A stretch of 64,000 nt of DNA from Whitmania pigra. Taxonomy: Eukaryota > Annelida > Clitellata > Hirudinida > Haemopidae. The notes beneath the pieces are model-generated. The model searched no databases and was not told the DNA's origin. It was given only the letters and a program-made list of their open reading frames with translations. The DNA is taken from contig JAJTWR010000299.1 in the NCBI GenBank assembly GCA_021613335.1, forward strand, positions 1,843,501 to 1,907,500, given 5' to 3'. Shown piece by piece: positions 13,281 through 24,713 of the stretch; within the stretch, counting starts at the first letter, position 1, and each line of letters begins with the position of its first letter. A program made the translations under genes and the position numbers.

Positions 13281-16272
13281 TTTAGCACTGACCCAAACTC
13301 TGTTAATTTACGTTTTAAAAGTCCTTTATTAGGCATACTTATTATCCGCTTTAGAAGGGCTAACAACTTTTGACTTTTTTGTATCTCTCATTTACCAATG
13401 TTACTTAAAATACTTTGCGATGATATTTTTAAAATATTGCTATCCAATACATTGTTCAATACGTAAATTCTCAAAGTACGAATTAATTAGAGACAAAAGT
13501 GATAGTTTTCGTCATACTTCGCATCAATGTTTTTTAAACACGCATATGACGGATTGCGTATTGCATTTAAGTATTTGTAATTTTGTTATGAGGATTTGTC
13601 AAGTGTTTATCAAATCGTTTGTTACCAATTCTATAACGGAAAAGATTTTAATAACCATCAACTTGTTTTGTCTCTGAAAATTGAGGACCGTTCTATAAAG
13701 CGGTGTTTCTCATTAAAATGAACCAATAGTTAATGAAGGCCACAGTTGAGATATGAAATCAAGTGACTGATTGGTTGTTTAATGTGCTCCACATGCTAAT
13801 CTATTCTCCGATTAACAATCGCTTGAAAGAACGTTGATTTATAAATCATATAAATGAAAAAGGCTGAGTGTAAACTCTCAGTATTGCTCGCCATCAATCT
13901 CCTTGCAGTGAAGAATCCGTGACATCCGTCCTTTTAATCTTTTTAATCTTCGAGAGTTGAGGAAAGTCATTATGACTTTCAAATTTCGATTTAATGAAGT
14001 TTCAGATGGCAGTAATTACTAGAAATTGCTCAGCCAATTTGCTACAATATTACTCGATGAATGATTTTTCGCAGGAATTTCTACAATAGGTACAAACTTC
14101 TAAGATAAAATTTATAATACCACAACATAAAAGGTAGCTAAGTATAACATGGATTTGAACCTCGTCGCGGAAGCCTTCCTAATTATCCAGTTATGTGATG
14201 GATATTAGTGAGCAATCGCAGATTACAGATTGTTGTGTTGTGGCTGTGAGCGGCTATCACATGAGGAGATGATAATTGCACGAACACTAATGTTTTAAAC
14301 TTAGCAGTATTTACATAAGTTACTTAAATTACAAGACAAAATGCTTTTACAGTTACAGCATGTACAAGCTTAACATTCATGTTCGAGTTAGAATAACATT
14401 CTTAAATCAGAAATCTTTGTTTTTAGCAGTATCATTTTATACTGGTTCTGGAAAATGTATTGAAGTATTAATTAACCCAATTTCCTCTAGATGGAAAAGC
14501 ATCTTAGCCTTTAAATGAACTTAAAACGCCACGAGATCAATTCGTAATCCTGTTGTAATAAGATAATAAACAAAAGTAAGAGTTGGATACTTCATGGCTG
14601 GTCTCTCTACTGACTTTTAAATTTAAAAAAATTATTATATAATGACTTTTAACACATGCCAGCATGCTCTTAATATGTTTACTTTACTGCCATCTATAAA
14701 CAAATTTATGATGAGACCAAATCACATTGTGCACCGATCACAATAAACAACTACTCATTTTCAGATTATCTTTGGGATTAGATATACTGTCGATCAGTCT
14801 TACAGATGTTAGAATAATGGGATGATGTTGATATAAATTAAAAAGAAAGAGACACATCACTTATTAACATTATAGGTTCACTTAAACATCAGTATATCAT
14901 TATTCACACATTAATGTAAGGGCTGTTGTCCAATTATTTTTATCGCCTTAAAAAATCAAACTAATCAAAAGATAAACTGAAATTGAGGACATAGGTAACA
15001 TGCTGATTAATTCCATGAAACAAATTGATATTCTGCGAAAAGTAAATGTTTTGGGAGTTAATCGTGAATTTTTGGCTTTAGTTGCTAAGAGACATTCTTG
15101 GGTCCTTATAAGGACGTACACGTTGTCAATTTTGTACTGGGAAAAAAAAGGAATATTTCCCCTGTTCCCCTGATATAATGTATAATTATAATTTTTATTA
15201 TTCGGAGTGATAGTTTGGGTCTTTAAAATTTAAGTAAATTATGCGAACAAGGTTATTCTGATTTTTGTTACAATTATTACTCTCCGACTCAATGTAATTT
15301 TTTACTAGCTTTGTAACTCCATTTTAGAGTTCACCGCTACCTAACCATTAATAACGATTGATAATGATTGCGAGTTTAATTATATTGACCAATTTGAATA
15401 TAGCTTTTTAATGTTTTTGCTTAAATGATAAAAAATTTCTATTTTTTCAATGAAATTAATATTTCTCTATAACTAATAAACATCATAGCATTAATTGGTT
15501 TAAATATGATGCGTAATAACAAAATTGTGGTCAAAAAATTTTAGTGTCGTATTCCTCCATTGACAAGCACTGTAGATGACCTAGTCAGCAGGCACTCAAA
15601 TCTATTTTCAATTTCTAAGTTTTAAATTATAATATTTGTTTTAAATGTTTTTTAAATATTCATATATTGATTCTTTTTAGGTTTTTTTTAAATAATTTAG
15701 AATTCGTTTAAAAGTTCCCTCATTCAATAACTACTAATGAAATGTGCATCAAAATTTGGATATGCGATAAAATTCAATGCATTTATATAAAACGTAACAT
15801 TTTATTAACTAATTTTATTCTACAAGTTGATAGGAAAGGATCTCCATATTTTATAATCTTATAACATTTTTAATATATTTTCATTTTTGCATATATTTCA
15901 TGCCGTGTTGGAGATTAAATCTGTTCTTGTCTGGATTGTTCATTTTGCTAAAAATTTCTTTGAAATGAAATGTTCAAAGTCATTCTGATCGAGTTACGAC
16001 TTGACCTAGATTGATGATAATTTGTGTATTAGTGATTATGTCATCACTACCAATAATTATCAAATCCAATTTAATGCTTTTATTCCCTATTGTCTTTTTG
16101 TAATTTTTACAGTTCAAAAATAAATTAATAAATAATTTTAAAATAGATAGCTGCTTTTTGCGTATTTCAACTAATAAATAGTGATACTGCAGCTCACCCA
16201 CTTCTTTTGTCGGGCAAATCCTAGATATGAAGACTAAAAAGGCTAGGAAACAGGTTAGCCGATTGGGTTACA
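13281..16272. other. Intergenic, 3' of the DM-domain gene
   Basis: About 3 kb of AT-rich sequence. The only frames are short and without family features, including a 73-codon one at 15980-16201 on the minus strand. No RNA gene was recognised. Confidence 0.5.
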
Positions 16273-16373
16273 TGCCTGCATACAGCGGTAATGGCAACAG
16301 TCGTGATGTGTCTTGTTCGAAACCCAGACTGCACTGCCGCTAGCGCCCCTGAGAAGGTGCGCTACGCAAATGG
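16273..16373 (+). repeat. Dispersed repeat family A, copy 1 (SINE-like)
   Basis: Matches the reverse complement of 27815-27910. Shared blocks are cctgcat, gtaatggcaac/gtaatagcaac, gtcgtgatgtgtc/gtcgtcatgcgtc and ctgcactgcc. It is more GC-rich than its surroundings. A short GC-rich interspersed unit is what a SINE would look like, but no tRNA-derived head was identified. Confidence 0.65.
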
Positions 16374-16696
16374 TTGCAAGAAGGTTGTTTTATATACTAT
16401 GCGTATAAACGAATTTACAAATAAATTAATGACAGTAATTTCTATAGACATTTACACATGTAATTCCCACCCATGAGTGAATAGCTCAAGTAAAACACAG
16501 GTACCCTCGCTCCAACTATTAACACCAGTGTTGTTGACAGCATAGTATAGATCATTGTCTGTTGACAAATTTCTTAAAAGTTGTGATGAAAATTAGCTTA
16601 TTTCCTTATTCTTAGTAGGTACACAGAAAATCAATTTGTGACATTGCCCAATGATCCCCTTCTGGCATAGGAGATAAATGTTTAGTCTATGAACGT

Positions 16697-19017
16697 TTAC
16701 TGTTCCTCTTCCAGCTCCATTGCTTCACTTTCCTCTGTTTTCTGCTTTTTGTTGGTTGGATTTTCAGTTTCCCCCCTCTTCCTCTTGAAACCTTTGCTCC
16801 TGCTGAGGGTCAGGTTTGAGAAGTCCTGAGTCTGCATATGAATCTGTCCAATCTTGGATGAGAAGGCATCATGGCTGACATTCTTTTGCTTCTTAATCTA
16901 AAATGAGAACAAATTAAAATTAATTATAATCAAACCATCTAATCAAATGCCTGAAAATTAATTCCATTTATAATGTCATTAATTTACACATATTATAACA
17001 CAAATTAGCAAAATTTAAGCAGATAGCAAACAGTCTTTCATTTGATTTACCTTAGCCTCCTTGGGCACTCTACGAGCCAGTCTGTACATCTCTTCAGATG
17101 CAATCTTGATTCTTCTCAACTTCAGGTTCAATGATGGACCAACTTCCTCCAACTCAATTTGCGGTGTTTTAGTTCCAGACTTCTTAAGGAGAATTCTACC
17201 AAGACAAACCACAAATTTCAAAGTAAAAAATCTGGAATCTAGGGTGCCATGCAATTTACCTGTAGCTGCGAACAAATAACTTTTCATCCTGAAGAGCAAA
17301 AATGAGAGCATGCTCAAATCCTGCCAGAGATATCTGAGTAACTTTTGGTCCTCTGAAAAAGTCTTGAAAAAAGATCCATTAGTACTACTGATTCAATATG
17401 GGCACAAATTAGATGTTGCCTACCAATTAGCAAGTTCATTAGCCTAGTGTTTTCAGGGGTTGCATCAAATGCATCTCCACAAAAAATAAGACATGGTTTA
17501 CTTCCTGCAGTGACTTTTCTATTCTGAAAAGTTTTATGACAGCATTAAGAATCTTTCAATCCTTCAAATTTATAAGGTCAACCTTGAATTCTTGGAGAGA
17601 AATGAACTTTTCAATTTGAAATTCAAACATGTCCAAAATTTGGAAATCAAATGTTCTTCCTGTAAATAACATAAATAGCAATGAACTATTAAGATTTTAT
17701 TTAGGTTCTATTCAGTATTTTTTTTCTATGAAGTCGTGATAACATTCTGCACAAACAGACCCAACAAACAATCTCAGAATTCAACACAGTCCGATGTTTT
17801 AGATAATTAAATCATCATCTTGATTATTCACTTCTAGTAACTTTTGAAATACTAAATTTATTTAGGTTTAACACAGCACAGCATATGGCTGTTGCCATAG
17901 TGTGGAATACAAGTGACATTTGATGTCTAAAAAACTTATGCATTATACTAATCCAATATTATTCCTTTCAAAATAATAACTGCTCACCCAGTATGAGGTT
18001 ATTGGGCCTCTTTTTTGAATCTGATCCAAACATGAAAAGTGAAGAGTCAGATTTCTCGGAGAAGAATTCCTTTTTTAAAAGTAATTGTTTAAAAAGTAAC
18101 TGTTAAGAAAAACATGTTCTGAGGCTAGAAAGTACAATAAAAAGTACTTGCTTACAATTGAACTTGAATCATCAAATGGTTTTGTCATATTTTTCCTGAA
18201 AAGAAGAAATTTAAAACATATATAAAACGACAAAATCAAGAGATTGCAATTTTCAATTATTGGTTCAACAATATTGAATTCATACTTGTAGTACATGGTG
18301 GAAAGAGGCTTCTTCATTGATGCCTGAGTGAAAACAATGCATTTATGTACACTTTTTACAAATCAATTCTTTAGTCGTTTAATCAACATCAGTTACAAAA
18401 TTTTCTAGTAGAATATTAGTTTAACTAAGCTATCTTTTACAAAATCTTATGGAAAAAAACATGCTTTTAAGTCAAAATTATAAGCTAATTACAAGATTAC
18501 CTAATTAAAATGCTGATTGATAAATACTCACAAATTCCTTGAGAACAGTTTTCACAGTTTCACTTGTCCGACCACCTTTGATAAACAATGCATTCTTATC
18601 ATTCTCAAAAACTAGTGGTTTTTGTTTCTGCATTAGTCTTGCATGTCTCTTACTTTTAGGTTTTCTGAAAAAAATATATAAAAAGCTATGTATTTATTTT
18701 AAGAACTTATCAAAACACAATCATAATTCATGATATTGATGCATAAATGTTAAATTAATTATTGTTCAAATTCTAGACTTATCTATATTATATTGCAATC
18801 CTTTCTGAAAATGTTATTTAGCTTTCCTAATTGCAAATTTAATAGCTCTAGTGCATCTCGCGAATCTCGGACAAACGTGATTCAGTCGTCATTTCACTTG
18901 TCGAGATACTTACGACTTACGATATTTATGCATGTAAAGTCAGACATTAAATTCAATCGGCAAGCCCAAATAATATCCGTGTAAAAAAATAACGTACACA
19001 ATATTATTCAATGCCAT
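16697..19017 (-). CDS. RPF2: Ribosome production factor 2 homologue (Brix domain)
   Basis: RPF2, with RRS1, delivers the 5S RNP to pre-60S ribosomes in the nucleolus. On the minus strand the first coding exon is a 20-base one (18998-19017, MALNNI plus two bases with donor GTACGT). It joins 18532-18664 in phase to give VKPKSKRHARLM and then FENDKNALFIKGG, the family N-terminus. Later exons give KKNMTKPFDDSSSI (about 18190-18140), a block with FMFGSDSKKRPNN near 18000, the GDAFDATPENTRLMNL-type segment (about 17400-17480), and KKSGTKTPQIELEEVGPSLN (about 17120-17190). The last exon (about 16697-16898) contains SHDAFSSKIGQIHMQTQDFS and a Lys/Arg-then-acidic tail ending at TAA 16697. Length and motif order match the family. 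No other identity is likely. Confidence 0.94.
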
Positions 19018-20950
19018 ATTAGATATTATATATCCAAGAATCAAAAGATCAGCAGCAACGAGGACGGCGATATATAAAGAATCATAGACATCAACACTAG
19101 CGATAAACAATGACTATAAAGTAGATGATCAATAATTAAATTAATGCCACAAAACTTAATAATTCAGTGTTTCACATATTTAAATTTTAATTCATGTATA
19201 TTATGTTACTAACTCACTAAACACTGTTTTTATTTGTCATTTTTATTTGTATTTTTGTTTATTTTGTTATGTATTAGAAGCATTAATTTTAATTTGGTAT
19301 GCATTTAAAAATCTATTTAATTTTATGTCATTGTAATTTAGTATAATATTTTGTGACTTAACTTTACAACAGGGGAGGATCTCCACATTATCCACCAATT
19401 TTGGTCTTTGTTTATTTTCTGTCGCGCAAACCACGAAAATACAACCAGATATCTCAAAGCCTGTTGCAAACATGAAACCTCAGCCGTCACATCGACTTGT
19501 TACTCTCGTTAATTTAAATTTGTCAAGATTTACTATGAACATCTAGTTCACAATTTTGTTATTATTCTCCTGCACATGTGTCTTTTTGCTTGTTTTGTAG
19601 TAATGTCACTATAATTCAATGAGGACCAAAACCAATTAACATAATTAAAACAAAACTATAATCGTTTATTTTAAGTTATTTTTAAAGTTTATTTGCAATT
19701 GTCATTACTGTATTAAAGATTCGCAAGTAACTCGATGAATTTGATTAGCATAAGCTTTGTTTCTTTCAGCATTTATTTGTTTTACTTATCTGAGTAGATG
19801 CCTAAATAATCATTCTGAACAAGTTTTTAGGGCAACCTTTGCAGAAACAAGAAATTGCTGTTGTCGGCTAGCCGCGAATAGTTCGACTAAAACCAATTGT
19901 GACTGCGTTCTGTATCTTTTTAGGAAAAGTATGGAATTCTTATCGGTCACACAGAGGGAGCGTGCTCTGATAAAATGTCGCTTGTAAATGTGTATACATG
20001 AGGAGAATGTCCGACTTTCGAAGGATAGAAGAGGGTCCGTGGATGACACTTCAATCTGATTACGATTTTCTAATTAATTGTTTCAAAAATCCAAGTCCTT
20101 AACGGCTGTTGTTCATCCAGATACTATGCCATTGATTCGAATATTAGCAATTAATCGTTGGCTTCAAAGTTTTTTCTTTCCTTTATTCTCCACATTTTTA
20201 TCAATAGCTTTCCTATTTCTTTGTTGATATAAGATTGAGTGACCAAAGCCAACTCACCATGCTTACTCTGCACACATAGAAATCAGATGACAATTTGTGA
20301 GGTACCAAATCTTAGCTACCTAGGCTGTTTTCATTGATGGGGGTGCAGCAATTCAAGTCTGCAACTCCGTCTAAGTAGCCAGCATCCTCGCCCACAGCTA
20401 TTTCCAAGCTAGTCAAGCCATGTTGGAGGATTTAAGAAATTTTCAACGGAACAATTAAAAATAAGCCTGCATGACTTTTGGGGAAGACATTGTACAGTTG
20501 CAACACACTCCACTGTCATTTAATGTAATCTTTTATTGACAAGAGAAATTAATAATAATAATCGTAGCGAGGAAATCACAAAATCAACAATGTTAAAGTA
20601 ACGATAAAGCATGATAATATAATGATAATAAGCTTGATTAATGTTCACCAAACAAAAGAAAGAAAAGTTGAATCGACCCTGTTCAAAAAACTCTACCCCT
20701 CATTATTAACAACTTCGCTATGAAACAGAGCTGGTATTAAATTTTCAAACATGCATACGACAGTGAACAAGTACAAATAAGATGGAAAATCATGTCGGCA
20801 AGAAATCACAGCGAACGACAAACGTTATGCATGCAAAATGCAAGCACAAAGACGAAAAGGCACCTCGTATGAAAACACTTGTGATTGATTAGACACATAA
20901 AATAAGATCATCAGGAACACAGGCAAAGTCAATTCAAAATGTGTCCGATC
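19018..20950. other. Intergenic between RPF2 and the tubulin pseudogene
   Basis: No gene supported. Frames at 19757-20049 overlap on both strands and show no family motif. A possible poly(A) signal for the tubulin copy lies near 20535 on the minus strand. Confidence 0.45.
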
Positions 20951-20954
20951 GAAT

Positions 20955-21652
20955 CGAGACTCTGTCATGCCTCAGTACTCTTCTTCCTTCTAGATTTTCT
21001 CTAGGGTGGCCATGTCCTCTCTGGCCTCAGAGAACTCTCCTTCCTTCCCTTGCCAAAGGTCCTCTCAGCATACATCAAGTCGAACTTGTGAAACTTATCC
21101 AGGCTTCGGCCATGGCTGAGGTGTTGATTCCCAGTCGATCGTTTCAATGGGAGAATTAACAGCAAGAGGCAGTAAGCAGTTAACTTGTCCTGCCTGAGAT
21201 TGCATTTCATCATCTGGTTGGAAGGCCCAAAGCAGGCACTGATCTCAAAAACAGCTCATGGTAATCTTTCTTGTTGGAGATGAACACGGTAGCCAGGAGG
21301 AAGTCCACATTCAGGGAACCTTGAAATGTAGAGAAGCAGAGGTGGAACTGATCGCCTGGTTCACTGTAGGTGGGACGATCGATGTCCAGGTTACAACGCA
21401 GATGTCATAAATAGCCTTGTTGTCGACCATGGAGGCTTTGCTCCAGCGTGGTATGAGTGGTGAGGCCAGAGTTGTAGGGCTGATTCTTTAGTTGGCTCCA
21501 GATCAATGAACTCATCCTTCGATACATGCTTTCCTTATTCACTACACATCTGTCCATCTGGTTGAATCCCATGTTCGAGGCAATATAGCTCCTAGCTGGC
21601 ATTACCAATCTGTATTCCAGCCTGACCAATGTGTACACTCACTCAATGCACT
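20955..21652 (-). pseudogene. Processed alpha-tubulin pseudogene
   Basis: Reading down the minus strand from about 21652, fragments of alpha-tubulin appear in family order but in changing frames. The start is MHECIE (compare MRECI), directly followed by an in-frame stop. A shifted piece then matches the QIGNA.WELYCLEHGIQPDGQM region. PYNSGLTTHTTLE lies near 21470, DIERPTY-like sequence near 21380, NQMMKC near 21210, LDKFHKFDLMYAERTF near 21080, GEFSEARE near 21035, and the terminal EEEY stop near 20965. Most of the N-terminal half and other segments are deleted. The absence of introns between blocks that span most of the gene indicates a retrocopy that has decayed. It cannot encode tubulin. 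Confidence 0.92.
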
Positions 21653-21659
21653 CATGCAT

Positions 21660-22467
21660 GTTATAGTCAGAGCAGTGGTTACCAATCGTTTCTGTTGATG
21701 TTTCAGAGTACTGAGGATGATGATCATCAAATTCAATCATCATCATTGTCGTAATCACCATCATTCCTCTATTCATTCTGACAGAAGACTCACTGCCTCC
21801 TTGGTCCAAATGGAACTGGTACTTGTTGGTAGCTGATGTCGACGCTGCTCCTTGGTGGTAATAGTGAAGGAGGGGGTGGGCTAGTTGAAAAGGGAGAAAG
21901 ATAAAAAAGAAGCAAAGGGAACCTCCGACCTCCAGCCTCCTTCCTCCACAAAAGGTGAGGTTAAAAGAGATATCACGCAAAAGTTAGTCACAAAACAATA
22001 AAAAACATAAAAATGACAATTATTTTTTTAAACCTTACTAAAAATGCAAAGAAATAGGCACGTGTAAAACTAAAGACTAAAAAGAATATAAAACATGTTT
22101 TAAAAGCACACGACATAAATAAAGCAAAAAATACAAAGATAAAAATGCAAAGGTAAAAAGGGGATTACTGAAAGATACTGGCAGAGGGCTAAAGTAGAGT
22201 TATCAGAAACAATTATTAGGTGTAATACTTATCTCAAATCAAGAGTTGGAAAGGTGTGTTGATCCTGAAATTAGTTGGCCGGTCTGGTTTCTCTAGGTCT
22301 CAGACTTCTTGTTATAAAAGGTGTTTTTATGGTCTGTTTTATGTGGGATGTAGCAAATCCAATTTGCTTCGTGTTCTTATCAAATTCTTGAAAAAACAAA
22401 TAATCTCTATATATACGAAATCGCATGTTGGTTTTATTCTGCGATTTAAAATTGTAAAGAAACATAC
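21660..22467. other. Intergenic or retrocopy flank
   Basis: Contains the former 5' side of the tubulin copy and AT-rich sequence. A 113-codon minus-strand frame at 21639-21980 has no family features and is not called. Nothing else was recognised. Confidence 0.4.
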
Positions 22468-22559
22468 CGCGTCTGACTAAGAATTTGTCCATTGGATTTG
22501 CAGCTGGATTGAAAGAAGGGTTTGAAATGTTGAGTTCGAGGATCATGCTTTCAATATTG
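22468..22559 (-). other. Possible internal exon downstream of the DCP2-like exon
   Basis: Bounded by tgtag on the acceptor side and GCG|gtatgt on the donor side. It is open in one frame only (NIESMILELNISNP, then MDKFLVRR). Its phase does not fit the DCP2-like exon directly, so another exon would be needed between them. It could belong to the same gene or be chance. Confidence 0.3.
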
Positions 22560-22843
22560 CTACATTGGAAAATTATTTTATCATTTAACACTTTAAAAAA
22601 ATACTCAATCAATTTATTTAATTTATCACTCACGGAAGGTGTTTTATGACATTTCTGAATTCACGGTTATTACTTTGGTTGAGTGATTTCAGATAAGTTA
22701 ATGACACCTAATTGATTTCCTACAAATATTGTAACACATTAATTAATTTTCAAAGTGCTTTCAAAGTGTTTCTCTTGCATAGTAAAATGCAGCAAAGTAA
22801 CAGACATATTTGTAATTAATCTAATAATTTAACAAAAAACAGG

Positions 22844-23458
22844 TTAAGTCAAATCTCTAAAAGTTATAAAATTAGATTGATTAATGAAAATAAACATGTT
22901 ATTACATACTTTGACTTCTCTACGCAGTTGTGGCCTAAATTCAAAATCCCATTTGATAGAGGGAATCAAGAAGAGCCGCTCATTGCCTATAGGCTTAAGA
23001 ACTCGATAATTCTGTATCTTTCCTGTGTAGCCCGTCTCTTCGAGCATTTCTTTTTCAGCGCATTTGTACTCTGACGCCCCGTTGTCATATCTCTTCCCTT
23101 TAGGGAAAGAGTATCCTGCATTTTCAGAAAAACCTTTCACCACCAAAACATGACTCCCACCTTCAGCCACCATCACCACACCATAGCGTTCACTTTCTTG
23201 ATATCTAGACCACTGGCTGACGATAGTTCCAGGAAATTTCTTTGATGTAGATTTAACTTCTTTATTTCCACGGTAGCATTCTTCTAGGAAAGTAACGACA
23301 TTCGTGTCATTCAATTCTTGTCGAATCAGCTCGTCAAAGTAGTGAAACAAGGCTTTTTCAATCAAGGCCATAAACAAATAGAAATTTCCTTGAGTTGGTT
23401 GAAGAGCCAAACGTATAAAATATTGGTTATTTAAGATATCTAAGTGCTTAGCCTCCAT
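22844..23458 (-). CDS. DCP2-like Nudix protein, first exon; gene incomplete
   Basis: DCP2 removes the m7G cap from mRNA in cytoplasmic P-bodies. The ORF starts at ATG 23458. The N-terminal 60 residues resemble the all-helical DCP2 regulatory domain (LNNQYFIRLAL, then ALIEKALFHYFDELIR). They are followed by FPGTIVSQWSRYQ, a box like YGVVMV..GSHVLVVKGF, and GYSFPKGKR. The Nudix motif ends KEMLEETGY (residues 136-144): the metal-binding glutamates E137, E140 and E141 are present, but the usual Arg is Lys, and spacing from the upstream Gly is one residue longer with no Glu at the expected place. Coding sequence most likely leaves the exon at FRPQLRREVK|gtatgt (about 22910), so the residues after that are intron. 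Downstream exons are unclear. An inactive paralogue or another Nudix family member is possible. Confidence 0.68.
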   Translation of the reverse strand: MEAKHLDILNNQYFIRLALQPTQGNFYLFMALIEKALFHYFDELIRQELNDTNVVTFLEECYRGNKEVKSTSKKFPGTIVSQWSRYQESERYGVVMVAEGGSHVLVVKGFSENAGYSFPKGKRYDNGASEYKCAEKEMLEETGYTGKIQNYRVLKPIGNERLFLIPSIKWDFEFRPQLRREVKVCNNMFIFINQSNFITFRDLT

Positions 23459-24713
23459 TAAAGCTGGTTGTAAAACAAACGACGGGGTTTCGCTAACGTG
23501 GCTGATGCGAAATTGATTAAAAATGAATTAAAAACGAAACGATGTAGCGAAGTTCAAGTGTCGTTTTTATATAATCATTCAAGTAATTATCAAATTTGAG
23601 ATATTTTCCAAAGATAGGTTCGCGAAACAAAAATAAAAGTCCTTTTGGCGCTCGTCAATTAAGAACTGTGGAAAAGCAAATTGCATTATAAAGAAAGCTT
23701 ACTATATTAAAGGATATTAAAAGTTGCATTACATATTTTATTTAAATGATAAGATTTGTTATAAGTTATAAAATAGTTTAAAATCTTAAATCTTAAAGAT
23801 ATCGTAATAGCTTTTTATTTTCAATTTTTTTTTAGAGCCTCACGCATCTAGGTAGGATATAATTGCAAATGATCTATTTACTTAGCGCCATACCTAAAGA
23901 TTAAAATTATTAAATAAATTTTCGAAATATTGTCATGGAATATTGGAAGTATTCTTTGTGCGACATCTTCGGGTATAATCAATAAGTAGTAAATTCCGAA
24001 ATCAGAACGAACGCACGTCCAAGTAACAAGTTATCAAGCTGCGAAAGTAGAAGCGTTTACGTTAATAAATACTTTTAGTTTATCGCTGTTGTTTTCTATT
24101 GAACGAGCGATACAACACAAAGATTATGAAAAATACAAAATGTATAGAAACTTCAGACTGCTCACGAATAAAATATAAAATCTGGTTTTGGTATAGAACG
24201 AATTGACTTATTTAATATTTCACGTACATCAATCAATACGTTATACCAAATTGAAATCTGATCCTTCAATGGACATATCAGTAAAACTGGAGAAAAGAGG
24301 CGACCATTTTTTAAATTTTTACCTATTCTCAAAATGCTGCCCTTGGCACTTGCCACCTAGAGCAGACCTCCCCTGCCGTCCCTCTCTTGATACGCCACTG
24401 GTCCGAAGCAAACGGCAAATCAAATTAAATGATCGAAAAGTACACTTAAACAAAAACAAAGATCTCGAATTTTAAAAATAAAAAAATTGTTATTATTAGT
24501 GTTATAAAATTTTAATTACTAAACTTTTTGTGGCCTTACTGCTACAGAGCTACGGGTACGGATAAAGAGCCCCTGTGGGCCTCCCCGCGTATTGTTCCAA
24601 AAATTTAAAATCTTTAAACTACTGTGTATTGAAATGAACAAAACAAAATAAAAATTATTGAAATCCTTCAAGCCGTTTGAGTTTTAGCGAGACAACCGCA
24701 CAGCTATCCATTT
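23459..24713. other. Intergenic, upstream of the DCP2-like exon
   Basis: AT-rich sequence with overlapping short frames at 24162-24475 on both strands. No domain or RNA gene recognised. Confidence 0.5.

Noticed and set aside
19757..20049. Overlapping plus and minus frames
   Set aside because: They overlap on opposite strands, lack motifs and have no convincing start or splice context.
21639..21980. 113-codon minus-strand frame upstream of the tubulin copy
   Set aside because: Low-complexity Met/Asp/His stretches, no family similarity; runs into the pseudogene start.
22468..22559. Exon continuing the DCP2-like protein
   Set aside because: Splice sites look fair, but the phase does not join the upstream exon and DCP2 similarity is not visible; listed only as a possible exon.
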